From positions 1 to 64,000 of the forward strand of contig NZ_JABEKV010000005.1 of the NCBI RefSeq assembly GCF_013283645.1: a stretch of 64,000 nucleotides of DNA, given 5' to 3'. Made by a program: the position numbers and the translations under genes. The DNA is from Sinorhizobium psoraleae (GTDB lineage Bacteria; Pseudomonadota; Alphaproteobacteria; Rhizobiales; Rhizobiaceae). Positions 29,097 to 37,507 of this stretch are shown one piece after another; the first letter of the stretch is position 1; the number at the start of each line of letters is the position of its first letter. The notes beneath the pieces were generated by a model. That model made no database searches and was not told where the DNA came from. It saw only the letters and a program-made list of their open reading frames with translations.

Positions 29097-29735
29097 ATGT
29101 ACGCCGCTTCCCAACCTACAGAACAGAGCTTTCCGCAATCCGACAGCATCGCAACCGCCGGGATTCCTGGACCCCATCTTGTTGCGACTTACAGGTCCGG
29201 CCAAGAGATCTACGCCGAGGGCGACGCGGTTGAAAAATGCTACCAGGTCGCCACCGGAGCGGTGCGGGTATACCGCCTGCTCTCGGACGGTCGGCGACAG
29301 GTCGTATCCTTTCACCTCGCAGGGGAAATGTTCGGCTTCGACGCGGGCGCAACTCGTCGCTTTTTTGCCGAGGCGATCACAGAAACAAGACTGGCGGTTT
29401 TCGGCCGGCGTCCGATGCAGGAGCATTCGCGGGAGCTTCTCGCTCTTGCCTTGGCCGGCATGGCGCGCGCCCAGGAGCACCTTCTGGTAATCGGCAGGCA
29501 ATGTGCGGTGGAACGTATCGCCGCATTCCTACTGGACCTGTCAAACCGTCAGGGGGGCATCCGGCAACTGAGATTGCCGATGTCACGGCAAGACATCGCC
29601 GACTATCTCGGCCTCACGATCGAGACGGTATCGCGGGTCATGACCAAACTGAAAGATCGCAGTGTCATAGCGCTGCGCGACGCAAGAACCGTCGATATCA
29701 AAAGGCCGGATGCGCTTCGTTCGCTTTGCAACTGA
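29097..29735 (+). CDS. fixK: Crp/Fnr-family regulator FixK
   Basis: The 212-residue protein has a cyclic-nucleotide-like beta barrel (YRSGQEIYAEGDAVEKCYQV, then VVSFHLAGEMFGFDAGA), a long dimer helix and a winged helix with LPMSRQDIADYLGLTIETVS and RVMTKLKD. The recognition helix ETVSRVMTKLK is that of FNR/FixK, which bind TTGAT-N4-ATCAA. The N-terminal cysteine cluster of FNR is absent, as expected for FixK, which responds through FixJ rather than by sensing oxygen. It would activate fixNOQP, nnr and other low-oxygen genes. Single Cys residues remain at YQV and RQCAVER. Confidence 0.9.
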   Translation: MYAASQPTEQSFPQSDSIATAGIPGPHLVATYRSGQEIYAEGDAVEKCYQVATGAVRVYRLLSDGRRQVVSFHLAGEMFGFDAGATRRFFAEAITETRLAVFGRRPMQEHSRELLALALAGMARAQEHLLVIGRQCAVERIAAFLLDLSNRQGGIRQLRLPMSRQDIADYLGLTIETVSRVMTKLKDRSVIALRDARTVDIKRPDALRSLCN

Positions 29736-29937
29736 TCCATGCGATCCCGGTGATCACTCGAGACGCTCGGTCGTCGAGCCCGAAAAGCTTGCAGCTGTTT
29801 GCGTGAGGACAAAGACGGGCAGGCTCAACTTCTGCACAAGCGGATTAGATGCCGCGATCATGGACGCAAGAACCGGCTCCATCGCCTTGATGGCTTTGAA
29901 GTGATTCCGGCAAGCAACACCTGTCAAGGAACAGATC

Positions 29938-30612
29938 ATGACCGGAATAAGCCTCGACGACACAGTCGCGACGATCGCAGCAGAGTTGCCTGGAGCGGCG
30001 GAACTCTTCCGCCGTCATGACATCAGCTTCTGTTGCGGTGGCAACGTGCGGCTCTCGGAAGCCGCCGTAAAAGCCGGCCTCGCTCCATCGGAGCTTCTTT
30101 CGGAACTGGAGGCTCTCGTAAAGGCGGCAGGACGAGATGCACCCGAAGAGACATCGGATCTCATCGGCCATATCCTCGACAGATATCACCAAACGCACCG
30201 CGCGGAGCTCACCTGGCTGATCCCGCTCGCCCAGAAGGTGGAGCGGGTGCACGGAGGGCACCCGTCGGCACCGATCGGCCTTTCCCAGGTCCTGGAGCGT
30301 CTGCGCGACGAACTCGAGAGCCACATGATGAAGGAAGAGCAGATCCTTTTCCCGACCATGCAGAGTGGCGGCGGCGTGGGGATCGCGCATCCGATCGCGC
30401 AGATGCGGCGTGAGCATGAGGAGGAGGTGGAACACCTACGGACCATCGAGCACGTAACCCATGGGCTTTCGCTGCCGCCAGGTGCCTGCGGCTCGTGGAC
30501 TGCGCTTTATACGGGTTTACGCAAGTTCGCCGACGATCTGGTGACGCACATGCATCTCGAGAACGCCGTGCTGTTTCCGCGCTTCGAACCTCAATCCCGG
30601 GGGGCCGGTTGA
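29938..30612 (+). CDS. iron-sulfur cluster repair di-iron protein (RIC; YtfE/ScdA)
   Basis: The 224-residue protein has an N-terminal ScdA_N domain (SLDDTVATIAAELPGAAELF, then FCCGGNVRLSEAA with the C-C-G-G motif) and a hemerythrin-like four-helix domain. Di-iron ligands are seen in YHQTHRAELTWL, GGHPSAPIGLSQVL, ESHMMKEEQILFP, IAQMRREHEEEVEH and VTHMHLENAVLFPRFE. RIC proteins repair iron-sulfur clusters damaged by nitric oxide or oxidants. ATG 29938 follows AAGGAACAGATC. It overlaps nnrS by four bases (TTGA), linking it to nitric-oxide defence. A FixK site was looked for upstream but no clear one was found. Confidence 0.9.
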   Translation: MTGISLDDTVATIAAELPGAAELFRRHDISFCCGGNVRLSEAAVKAGLAPSELLSELEALVKAAGRDAPEETSDLIGHILDRYHQTHRAELTWLIPLAQKVERVHGGHPSAPIGLSQVLERLRDELESHMMKEEQILFPTMQSGGGVGIAHPIAQMRREHEEEVEHLRTIEHVTHGLSLPPGACGSWTALYTGLRKFADDLVTHMHLENAVLFPRFEPQSRGAG

Positions 30613-31979
30613 CACAAGCCGTTTCTGGTTTGCGATCCATCTGGCAGGCGCCATACCGGCCCCTGTTTCTGCTCGCCGGGCTGTGGGCGCTTGTCGCTCC
30701 AATCGTCTGGATTTTCCCGGAAGACATTGCGCCGGACAGGGGCGCGTGGCACAGCCGCGAGCTTTCGTTCGGCATGGCTGGCGCTGCGGCGGGCGGCTAT
30801 CTCCTGACAGCGCTGCCAGCCTGGACGAAGAAGGGCCCGGTTCCGCCCGGCTTCACCATCGTCGCCTCCTGTCTTTGGTGCGTCGCCCGTTTGACGGCGG
30901 CGCTCCCGGAGCATTTGCCGTTCATCGCAGAAGCAATCGGGGCATCCGCCTATTTCGCGTTCCTGACTGCGGTATTGGCGCACGGAGTCGGCTCCTCAGG
31001 AGCCTGGCATCGCCTCTGGGCGCCGCTCGCCACGGCCGCGCTTTGCATGAATGCCGTGCTCTCCCTCTATGATGGTCTCAGTCCGGCGAGCCGTGCACCG
31101 CTGCTTTATATCGTCTTGATAACCTTGATCGGCGGCCGCGCCACGTCTGCTTTCACACGCCGGTGGCTAGGCGCTCGGCATCTCCACCATCGCGATCGGC
31201 CGACGCTTTCGTACTTGGCGATCGCGGCCATTCTCGTCGCCGCTTACTTCAGTGGTACCCGTCAGCAGATATCATCGGGTCTCCTGATGACGTTTTCGGG
31301 CACTTTGCTGCTAATGCAAATGAAGGAGTGGCAAAGCTTCAGGACCCGGCGCTATCCGGCCTTGTTCATCCTGCACATCGCCTTCGCCTGGACCCCGGCA
31401 GCGCTCATTCTAAGCGGCCTTGCAGCCATTTTTCCCGACTGGATCTCGCCCACCGCAGCCCTGCATGCACTGACCATGGGCGCGATGGGGACAATGATGG
31501 CTGCCTTCATGATGCGGTCGGCCATGATTCGCGATGGAGAGACCCTTGTCCTCAATCGGACCATGGCTTGTGCCTTCTCGCTCATATCTCTCTCAGCGCT
31601 GCTGCGTATTCTCGGGGGCTGGATGAGCGGGACGTATCTCGATCCTATTGTCGCTGCCGCGATCTGCTGGATGACGGCCTGGGCGCTTTTCTTGGCTTGC
31701 TATTTGCCGGCAATGAGCGGAGCTGTTCCCAAGCCTGTGTTCAGTGCCGCAATCGGCAGCGAGGTTGTGCTCAGCAGTGGGATCACGACCTCTGGGGGCG
31801 AGGCGATGATAGCGGTAAACCAAGCTCGCAAGGAAGCAAGCCATGTACGTAGAGCGATATCAAAATGGGGACTTCATCTTGGACTCCGCCGAACTCGCCG
31901 TTCGTTTCGGCCTGTCCAAGGACGACTTGCGCCGGAACTTCAGGAAGGGTCTGGTAACGAGCATGGTCGAGCGCGGTGA
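30609..31979 (+). CDS. nnrS: NnrS family haem-copper membrane protein
   Basis: This is a protein of about 456 residues with around twelve membrane helices. It has the family start WQAPYRPLFLLAGLWALVAP, and the His positions HSRELSFGMAGAAAGGYLLT, FILHIAFAWTPAALILSG and ALHALTMGAMGTMMAAFMMR. NnrS protects against nitric oxide under low oxygen. TTG 30609 is taken as start because it gives the family N-terminus and overlaps the RIC stop. After LACYLPAMSG the chain runs on for about 85 residues of low-complexity sequence, antiphase to the next gene. The natural stop has probably been lost. Confidence 0.88.
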   Translation: MTQAVSGLRSIWQAPYRPLFLLAGLWALVAPIVWIFPEDIAPDRGAWHSRELSFGMAGAAAGGYLLTALPAWTKKGPVPPGFTIVASCLWCVARLTAALPEHLPFIAEAIGASAYFAFLTAVLAHGVGSSGAWHRLWAPLATAALCMNAVLSLYDGLSPASRAPLLYIVLITLIGGRATSAFTRRWLGARHLHHRDRPTLSYLAIAAILVAAYFSGTRQQISSGLLMTFSGTLLLMQMKEWQSFRTRRYPALFILHIAFAWTPAALILSGLAAIFPDWISPTAALHALTMGAMGTMMAAFMMRSAMIRDGETLVLNRTMACAFSLISLSALLRILGGWMSGTYLDPIVAAAICWMTAWALFLACYLPAMSGAVPKPVFSAAIGSEVVLSSGITTSGGEAMIAVNQARKEASHVRRAISKWGLHLGLRRTRRSFRPVQGRLAPELQEGSGNEHGRAR

Positions 31980-32103
31980 GGGCGAGGATGCGGGCACCTG
32001 CCGTCTAAGCGTGAAGCTTGGAAATCGCATATGGCGCGCAATCCTGAACAGCGAAGATCGGGTTGTAAGCGAAGAAATGACTTTTCGACGCCCAGATCGA
32101 TAA
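31843..32103 (+). CDS. DUF6522-type small protein
   Basis: The 86-residue product (YQNGDFILDSAELAVRFGLS, then RRNFRKGLVTSMVERGEGED and GTCRLSVKLGNRIWRAIL) fits a family of short proteins often found beside nnrS and denitrification or fix genes. Its function is unknown. ATG 31843 has AAGGA nine bases before it. The gene lies fully or mostly inside the odd C-terminal extension of the nnrS frame. It is soluble, with no cysteine cluster beyond one Cys. Confidence 0.7.
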   Translation: MYVERYQNGDFILDSAELAVRFGLSKDDLRRNFRKGLVTSMVERGEGEDAGTCRLSVKLGNRIWRAILNSEDRVVSEEMTFRRPDR

Positions 32104-32200
32104 GGTCGGATTTGCGTGAGAGCCCTGTGACGAAAGCTTCCTTTCGCACGGCGTGAAACCATGTTCCACGACACCGAATTGATCACACTTCTGCCTGCTT

Positions 32201-32386
32201 TCAGCGGGCCTCGCCTTCATCGATGACCTGAGGCGTGTAAACGGCCGTCTGTGTTCCTTGGTCCAGTAACGCGCCGCCAATCGCCAAGTAGGTGAAAATG
32301 GCGCATATCGCGAGGAGTAAGACGCCGATCAGGAAGGTGGGTGCCGCACGTCCTTCGGGAGCATTGTAGTCGTCTCGGTCGAACAT
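32201..32386 (-). CDS. small single-pass membrane protein
   Basis: The 61-residue product has a polar N-terminus (MFDRDDYNAPEGRAA), one transmembrane helix (FLIGVLLLAICAIFTYLAIG) and a short tail ending in EGEAR. The start follows GGGAGAGAAAA at good distance. It is convergent with the DUF6522 gene. It may belong to the low-oxygen group by position only; I do not recognise the family. Confidence 0.65.
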   Translation of the reverse strand: MFDRDDYNAPEGRAAPTFLIGVLLLAICAIFTYLAIGGALLDQGTQTAVYTPQVIDEGEAR

Positions 32387-32490
32387 TTTTCTCTCCCATT
32401 ATCTTTAAAGGAGAACGTGTTCGTCCTTGACGAGTTCCCTCGCGGCCGGGATGGCGCGCCGATCGAAGGCCGTCAGGTTGCGGGTATCGC

Positions 32491-32522
32491 TTAAAAGAAA
32501 AAGCCCCGCTCGGTGGCGGGGC
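32491..32522 (-). terminator. intrinsic terminator of a minus-strand transcript
   Basis: On the minus strand GCCCCGC, loop CACCGA and GCGGGGC (32522-32503) are followed by TTTTTCTTTT. The stem is strong and the T-run clear. No protein gene ends just before it. Confidence 0.85.
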
Positions 32523-32660
32523 AAGTGACGCACCCAGTTGGCTCATGGATGCGGGGAAGATGTAGCCCCGATGGGAAGCTACGGCGCGACGCTAACCCTG
32601 CGTCGCGCCGCACGGAAGGTCTGATTCCGCGATTCCGGTACGCCTTCGCAAATATACTGA
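32491..32660 (-). ncRNA. candidate small RNA upstream of an orphan terminator
   Basis: The minus-strand segment leading to the terminator at 32491-32522 holds two more hairpins. One is a perfect 10-bp stem (32583-32592 with 32600-32609). The other is GTAGC...GCTAC (32562-32582), whose minus-strand loop is pyrimidine-rich (TTCCC). No reading frame here has a domain. A structured RNA of 100-200 bases with a C/U-rich loop, like the anti-Shine-Dalgarno sRNAs of rhizobia, would explain it. The 5' end is a guess. Confidence 0.5.
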
Positions 32661-32952
32661 CGCGTGGTTTGAGCGAATTACGCGGATGCGTGCTCTGGCG
32701 CTGCGCCGCTGCGGCCGCACGGAACCGGGCGTATGCTCGCGGGTTTGATCGAAGCACAGGACGGGAAGCGAACGAGGAATTCATGGCCAGCAGCGAAAAG
32801 CTGGAGCCGCGACATCCGTGAACGCTGTCCGGGAATCCGAACATGGCCGAGGAAAAGACGTCAATCTTCGCGTCCGGTGCCGGAGGCTTCGCCGGGCTGG
32901 AAAGCCGGGCACGGACCGCCTCTCGACCGAACGTGAGAAGGAGTTCTTGGAA

Positions 32953-33156
32953 ATGGGAACCAGCGATCGCAACGACGGCAGGATAGAGACGAAGGCCCTC
33001 ATCGCCGCCGCCATCAATGAAGTCGAAAGACAGGCAGGCGAAAATCCCTCCAGGTTGCGTGTTCAGCGAACGGGCGACAAGCTCTCCATCAATGGAGAAT
33101 TCGATATGGCCGCACTCGTGATGGTGGTCGTCGGCTCGATGGTGGGCACCCCCTAG
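32953..33156 (+). CDS. small hypothetical protein
   Basis: The product of about 67 residues begins MGTSDRNDGRIETKALIAAA, has a helix INEVERQAGENPSRLRVQR and ends in a hydrophobic stretch MAALVMVVVGSMVGTP. That stretch could be a membrane-insertion helix. ATG 32953 follows AAGGAGTTCTTGGAA. The longer frame from 32818 is Arg-rich and unconvincing. The family is not recognised. Confidence 0.5.
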   Translation: MGTSDRNDGRIETKALIAAAINEVERQAGENPSRLRVQRTGDKLSINGEFDMAALVMVVVGSMVGTP

Positions 33157-33247
33157 ATCATTTCAACAGTGAACGCGAAAATTGCGCATGCCCGTCGGGG
33201 GAATGCGGTGCGGTAGTGATGCCCTGCAAAACAGTGGACCATCGTCG

Positions 33248-34237
33248 TTATCCGCGACCCGCCCGATCACGCGCGCTGACGCGCGGCAGAACCGATGCGC
33301 CGAAGGCTTCGATGAACTCGAGCTGATTGCGGCCGACGTTGTGAAGGTAGATCTCGTCGAAGCCAGCCGCTATATCCTCTTCGATCCAGGCGACGTGCCG
33401 CGCAAGATCCGAGGATATTCTGACGTAGGCGTCGAGATCTTCCGGCCGGACGCTCCTCGTCGCGGTCTCGATGTCGCCGGGGGTCCGCAGCGTTTCCGAC
33501 TGGAACGCGCTGATCGCATTGCTCCTCCATTGGTCAAACGCGTTCTGCCTCGCCTCGTCGTCGCTACGCGCATACGAAATGTGCACCTGGAGATAGAGCG
33601 GCTTGCCGGCGCCGCCGCCGCGCCTGAAGGCCTCGACGATTGCGGCGAGCTTGTCTGGCGCCTGGTTGACGGTGATCAGGCCGTCCGCCCATTCTCCCGC
33701 CCATTCCGCAGTTTCACTCGTCAAGGCCGCGGCAATCAACGACGGTGCGTGATCGGGTAGGGTGTAAAGCCGCGCCTCGGATACGGCGATGGGTGCGTCT
33801 CGCGTGACCGTGCGCCCGGCCCAGAGCTCTCGAATGACGTCGACGGCCTCGCGGAGCCTGGCTTTTCGCTCCGCCTTGTCGGGCCAAACCCCGCCAACGA
33901 CATGCTCGTTCAGGGCTTCGCCGCTGCCGAGCGCGAGCCAGGCGAGGCGTCGCGGAAACATCTGGGCGAGCGTCGCCCCGGCCTGGGCCGTTATCGCCGG
34001 GTGGTACCGCCAGCCGCAAGGAACGGTAACGAGACCGAGGGATCGCTGCGTCGCCTGAAGAGTTGCGCCAAGCCACGCCCAGGCGAAACCGCTTTGGCCC
34101 TGGCGCTCGCTCCAGGGCGCCAGATGGTCGGAGGACATGAGACAATCGAACCCCGCTTGTTCTGCCGCCTGCGCCCAGCTCAACAGGTCGCGGGGGGTGA
34201 ATTGCTCATGAGACGCGTGATATCCGATCTTCGCCAT
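33248..34237 (-). CDS. luciferase-like (LLM class) oxidoreductase
   Basis: The 329-residue TIM-barrel flavin enzyme starts MAKIGYHASHEQFTPRDLLS and has CLMSSDHLAPWSERQGQSGF, then LGLVTVPCGWRYHPAITAQA and LGSGEALNEHVVGG. This fits the F420-dependent glucose-6-phosphate dehydrogenase-like subfamily that occurs in bacteria lacking F420 (TIGR03885-like). It probably uses FMN. The substrate is unknown. It is the last gene of a six-gene minus-strand operon, with one base between it and the GH13 gene. A sugar or sugar-acid substrate is suggested by its neighbours only. Confidence 0.8.
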   Translation of the reverse strand: MAKIGYHASHEQFTPRDLLSWAQAAEQAGFDCLMSSDHLAPWSERQGQSGFAWAWLGATLQATQRSLGLVTVPCGWRYHPAITAQAGATLAQMFPRRLAWLALGSGEALNEHVVGGVWPDKAERKARLREAVDVIRELWAGRTVTRDAPIAVSEARLYTLPDHAPSLIAAALTSETAEWAGEWADGLITVNQAPDKLAAIVEAFRRGGGAGKPLYLQVHISYARSDDEARQNAFDQWRSNAISAFQSETLRTPGDIETATRSVRPEDLDAYVRISSDLARHVAWIEEDIAAGFDEIYLHNVGRNQLEFIEAFGASVLPRVSARDRAGRG

Positions 34238-34238
34238 C

Positions 34239-35873
34239 TCAATCCTTCCTTCCCGAATGCAGCCATGTGTAGCCGAAGCGATCGAGGTCGATCGTCAGAT
34301 GCTGCCCGGCAAGCTCGACCTCCCGATCGCTGAGGATATCGGTCAGCTTGGCGTCGATGGCACCAGGCAGTTCGAGTTCTGCCCGCCGCCGTTTGTCCGA
34401 CAGATTGTGCAGCGCCACGAGCAGTTCAGTGCCGTCGGAATAAGCCAGAGCGAACAGCGCGGCATCTCCCGCGGGCAGCAGAACCGGCCGGCCCTTATGA
34501 AAGAGATCGTGGCGTCGGCGCGCGAGGATCATCGTCTTGACACGGTTCAGAAGCGAATGCGGGTCGCTGCGCTGACGTTCGACATTGATCCGCTTGTAAG
34601 AGAATGGCCCTTGGGAGACAGTCGGCTGAACGAGGTTTGCATGCGCTGACGTGGAAAACCCGGCGTTTGCCTCGTCGCTCCACTGCATCGGAACGCGCAC
34701 GGTCTCGCGGCCGGGCCGGGAAAGGTCATCGCCAAGACCGATTTCATCGCCGTAGACAAAAACCGGGACGCCCGGTGACGACAGAAGCAGGCTGAAGGCG
34801 AGTTCGATTCGCGCCTGCTCTCCTTTGAACATCGGCGCAAGGCGCCGCCTTATGCCTCGACCGTAGATCCTCATATCCTCATCGCGGGCAAACGCAGCGT
34901 AGGTTTCCTGCCGAACGGCCTCCGACTGACGCGCCACATTGAGTTCGTCGAGGTTGCGGAGGAAGTTTGCCCAGCCGCAGTGGGGCGGCGGTTCCGGCGC
35001 AACCGAGAGCGCCTGGCAGATGACATCGGAACTCTGCCGCGCAAGACCCGCGACAAAGGCGCCACTCAGAATGAAGTTGAACAGGAGGTCGAGCTTTCCC
35101 TCGCCGAAATATTCGCGAAGCTTTTCCGGCGCCAGGTCCGCTTCGCCCAACAGGAGCCCGCCAGGGCGCCTGGCGTCGACCAGCGCGCGCATTTCTCGCA
35201 GAAAGCCATGGGGGTCCCGCGGATCCGCGTGTTCGATACCCGTTTCGCCGATCACGAAAGGCGCGGCATCCACGCGAAATCCATCGACGCCCATCGAAAG
35301 CCAATAGTCGACGACCCGGAGCATTTCGTCGCGCACCGCCGTATTGGCAATGTTCAGATCCGGCTGGAAATGTCTGAATTTATGGAAGTAGTAGGCTTGG
35401 GCGAGTTCATCATAGCTCCAGACGCTGTCTTCCTCGCCGGGGAAAGCGGTTTTGTTGTCCGGATCAACGGGGGGCGGATTCTCGGACCAGACGTAGTAGT
35501 TGCGGTAGCGGGATCTGGGATCACGGCGTGCCGCCTGGAACCACGGATGCTCATTGGACGTGTGATTGGCGACGAGATCGATGATGACACGAATGCCCTG
35601 TTCGCCGGCCGTGTGCTGAAAGTCGAGGAAATCGTCGAGCGTGCCAAGCGGCGTGTCGATGGACAAATAGTCGCTGACATCATAGCCGTTGTCGGCGAAT
35701 GGGGACTTGAAAAACGGTAAAAGCCAGACGCAGTTGATGCCGAGCTCGTTTAAATAGGGCACCCGCTCTCTCAGGCCGACGAAGTCGCCTATTCCGTCGC
35801 CGTTGCCGTCGGCGAATCTGCGCACGTCGATGCCGTAGATGACGGCGCTCGCGAACCATGGTGCGTCTTTCAT
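34239..35873 (-). CDS. GH13 family alpha-amylase / trehalose-synthase-like enzyme
   Basis: This protein of about 544 residues has the GH13 barrel in order: AVIYGIDVRRFADGNGDGIG, VIIDLVANHTSNEHPWF (region I), GVDGFRVDAAPF (nucleophile Asp), LLLGEADLAPE (acid Glu) and FLRNLDELN (region IV). Region IV normally reads N-H-D; here the His is Leu. The catalytic Asp is kept. The order and the GLRERVPYLNELGI segment resemble trehalose synthases, which turn maltose into trehalose. ATG 35873 follows AAGGAGACATCG and overlaps the ASRT-like stop by four bases. The longer frame to 36272 is antiphase to that gene and rejected. Confidence 0.85.
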   Translation of the reverse strand: MKDAPWFASAVIYGIDVRRFADGNGDGIGDFVGLRERVPYLNELGINCVWLLPFFKSPFADNGYDVSDYLSIDTPLGTLDDFLDFQHTAGEQGIRVIIDLVANHTSNEHPWFQAARRDPRSRYRNYYVWSENPPPVDPDNKTAFPGEEDSVWSYDELAQAYYFHKFRHFQPDLNIANTAVRDEMLRVVDYWLSMGVDGFRVDAAPFVIGETGIEHADPRDPHGFLREMRALVDARRPGGLLLGEADLAPEKLREYFGEGKLDLLFNFILSGAFVAGLARQSSDVICQALSVAPEPPPHCGWANFLRNLDELNVARQSEAVRQETYAAFARDEDMRIYGRGIRRRLAPMFKGEQARIELAFSLLLSSPGVPVFVYGDEIGLGDDLSRPGRETVRVPMQWSDEANAGFSTSAHANLVQPTVSQGPFSYKRINVERQRSDPHSLLNRVKTMILARRRHDLFHKGRPVLLPAGDAALFALAYSDGTELLVALHNLSDKRRRAELELPGAIDAKLTDILSDREVELAGQHLTIDLDRFGYTWLHSGRKD

Positions 35874-36268
35874 CGATGTCTCCTTCGTGAAGAAGTCCGC
35901 GCCGCATAAGCCGCGGTCGCCACGGCGTTGCGCGCTCGTGTGCCGCCGTCGAGGCGGGTGAACTGGACCACGACGGGCACATCCGCATCGATGACGGCGC
36001 CGAAGGCCTCGTCCAGCGGGAGGGCCTCGGGAAAGATCAGATCGTTGAAGCGGATGTGGCGGACCCGTCTTGGCGCGATATCCAGTTCGTAGGGCCCGAC
36101 CGCCGGACGGTCCGCATAATGGATGTGCATGCGTATCCTCGCCGCGCTGTCGGAGCAGTTGAGCACGGCGAGCTCGTCGCGGCTGGTGAATTCGGGCTCG
36201 GGGCCGTTGCTTTCGAGAGGAATGTGTCCTCCGGCTATCGCCCATCGCTTTTTGCCGAATGCTTGCAT
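35870..36268 (-). CDS. ASRT-like (sensory rhodopsin transducer family) protein, second copy
   Basis: The product of about 132 residues begins MQAFGKKRWAIAGGHIP, then NGPEPEFTSRDELAVLNCSD, YADRPAVGPYELDIAPRRVR, HIRFNDLIFPEALP and DVPVVVQFTRLDGGTRARNA. These are the landmarks of the Anabaena sensory rhodopsin transducer superfamily, a beta-sandwich proposed to bind small molecules such as sugars. No rhodopsin gene is near. ATG 36268 has AGGAGGATGC before it. It lies between the flavoenzyme and GH13 genes. The C-terminal tail is Arg-rich. The sibling at 37508 is clearly paralogous. Confidence 0.8.
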   Translation of the reverse strand: MQAFGKKRWAIAGGHIPLESNGPEPEFTSRDELAVLNCSDSAARIRMHIHYADRPAVGPYELDIAPRRVRHIRFNDLIFPEALPLDEAFGAVIDADVPVVVQFTRLDGGTRARNAVATAAYAARTSSRRRHR

Positions 36269-36276
36269 GCATCCTC

Positions 36277-37506
36277 CTAACAGCCCAGAAGCCCGCGCAG
36301 GTAAGGCGTCAGAAAGCGCCCCTCGGGGTCCATCTCCTGTCGAAGGGCGAGGAAACGATCCCACATCGGGTAAAGAGCCCTGAGCTCGGGTGCTCGCAGG
36401 CTGTGCTTCTTCGCCCAATGTGGCCGGCCGCCGTGGTCACGCAGGATCGGTTCAAGATCGAGAAAGAAGTCCCAGTAGGGCAGGGACGCGTTCTGGTGAA
36501 GCGATATGCTTACGGAATCCCGCCCGTGCGCTTCGCTGAGCCATGTGTCGTCGCCCTTGATGTAGCGGTAGAGCAGACGCCAGCCGACCGAACGGCGCCA
36601 TCTTTCCTTGATCCGCCCGCGCAACGTCCTGAGGCAAGTCGGTCCCGCCTCGGCAGGGACGCAATACTCCATCTCCTCGAAACGGTAGGGCAGATCACTG
36701 TGCTGCGGAATGACCTCGTGTGGGCTGCCGATTTCATCCTTGGCCAGCCGGGCGAAGGCGCTGTAATCCTTCTCCTCGCCGGGCGGGTTGATGCAACGGA
36801 GCTTCACCTCGTCGGAACGGGGGTACCAATAGAAATCGAAATTCCTGTTCTCTCGGGCAAGCTGCTCGAGTGCCTCCATGCAGGGCTCGAAGGCCAGACA
36901 CCATTCCTGGCGGTGCAGGTCGTGCAGCGGGTCGAGCTGGAGCGTGGCCCAGGTAAGAATGCCGAGCGTTCCGAAGGAAACACGAAATGCCCGCAGAAAA
37001 TCCGGCTCCTCTTCAATCCCGAATGTCCTGATCTCTCCTCTGGCTGTGACGAGGCGGCCGCCAATCAGCATCATCGACAGATTATAGAGTCCTCGGCCGG
37101 ACCCATGAGTGCCGGTTCCGATCGCGCCGCCGACGGTCTGGGTTGCCACGTCGCCGAAATTCGAGAGCGTCAAGCCGGCGGCCTCAAGTTCCTTGCTCAA
37201 GTGCGTGAGCTCAGAACCGCTGCCGACCGTGGCCAGATGGCGTCGCGCATCATGCTCGCGCAGACCGCGGATATGGTCGAGGGAAACGAGGATATCGTCC
37301 GTGACGAAAAGCGCGCTCGACGAATGGGCGGACCCGATCGGCCTTATGGTGCGGCCCTGCCTCGCGGCCGCACGCACGAGTGCCGCGACGTCCTCCTCGC
37401 TGCCGGGCACCTCCACGCGCGACGGCCGAAACCGCAGGCCGCCCGACCAGTTGTGAAAATCCTGGTCCAGGTTTTCCGAAGTGGCACTCCACGGTGTGTT
37501 TGGCAT
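36277..37506 (-). CDS. FAD-linked sugar-lactone oxidase family protein
   Basis: The 409-residue flavoprotein has a PCMH-type FAD domain (RPSRVEVPGSEEDVAALVRA, RPIGSAHSSSALF, GGAIGTGTHGSGRGLYNLS) and a D-arabinono-1,4-lactone oxidase C-terminus with the H-W-x-K signature in GRPHWAKKH. Relatives oxidise aldonolactones or alditols, passing electrons to oxygen or another acceptor. No signal peptide is present. It starts one base after the first ASRT-like gene and ends eight bases before the next. The substrate may be a sugar or polyol sensed or carried by the ASRT-like proteins, which is inference. Confidence 0.85.
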   Translation of the reverse strand: MPNTPWSATSENLDQDFHNWSGGLRFRPSRVEVPGSEEDVAALVRAAARQGRTIRPIGSAHSSSALFVTDDILVSLDHIRGLREHDARRHLATVGSGSELTHLSKELEAAGLTLSNFGDVATQTVGGAIGTGTHGSGRGLYNLSMMLIGGRLVTARGEIRTFGIEEEPDFLRAFRVSFGTLGILTWATLQLDPLHDLHRQEWCLAFEPCMEALEQLARENRNFDFYWYPRSDEVKLRCINPPGEEKDYSAFARLAKDEIGSPHEVIPQHSDLPYRFEEMEYCVPAEAGPTCLRTLRGRIKERWRRSVGWRLLYRYIKGDDTWLSEAHGRDSVSISLHQNASLPYWDFFLDLEPILRDHGGRPHWAKKHSLRAPELRALYPMWDRFLALRQEMDPEGRFLTPYLRGLLGC

Positions 37507-37507
37507 C

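Noticed and set aside
29736..29937. FixK/FNR box (TTGAT-N4-ATCAA) before the RIC gene
   Set aside because: Only half-sites such as CTTGAT are present. No full dyad was found.
35870..36268. ASRT-like proteins as evidence for a light-sensing system
   Set aside because: No opsin or retinal-synthesis gene is present. The superfamily is wider than rhodopsin transducers.
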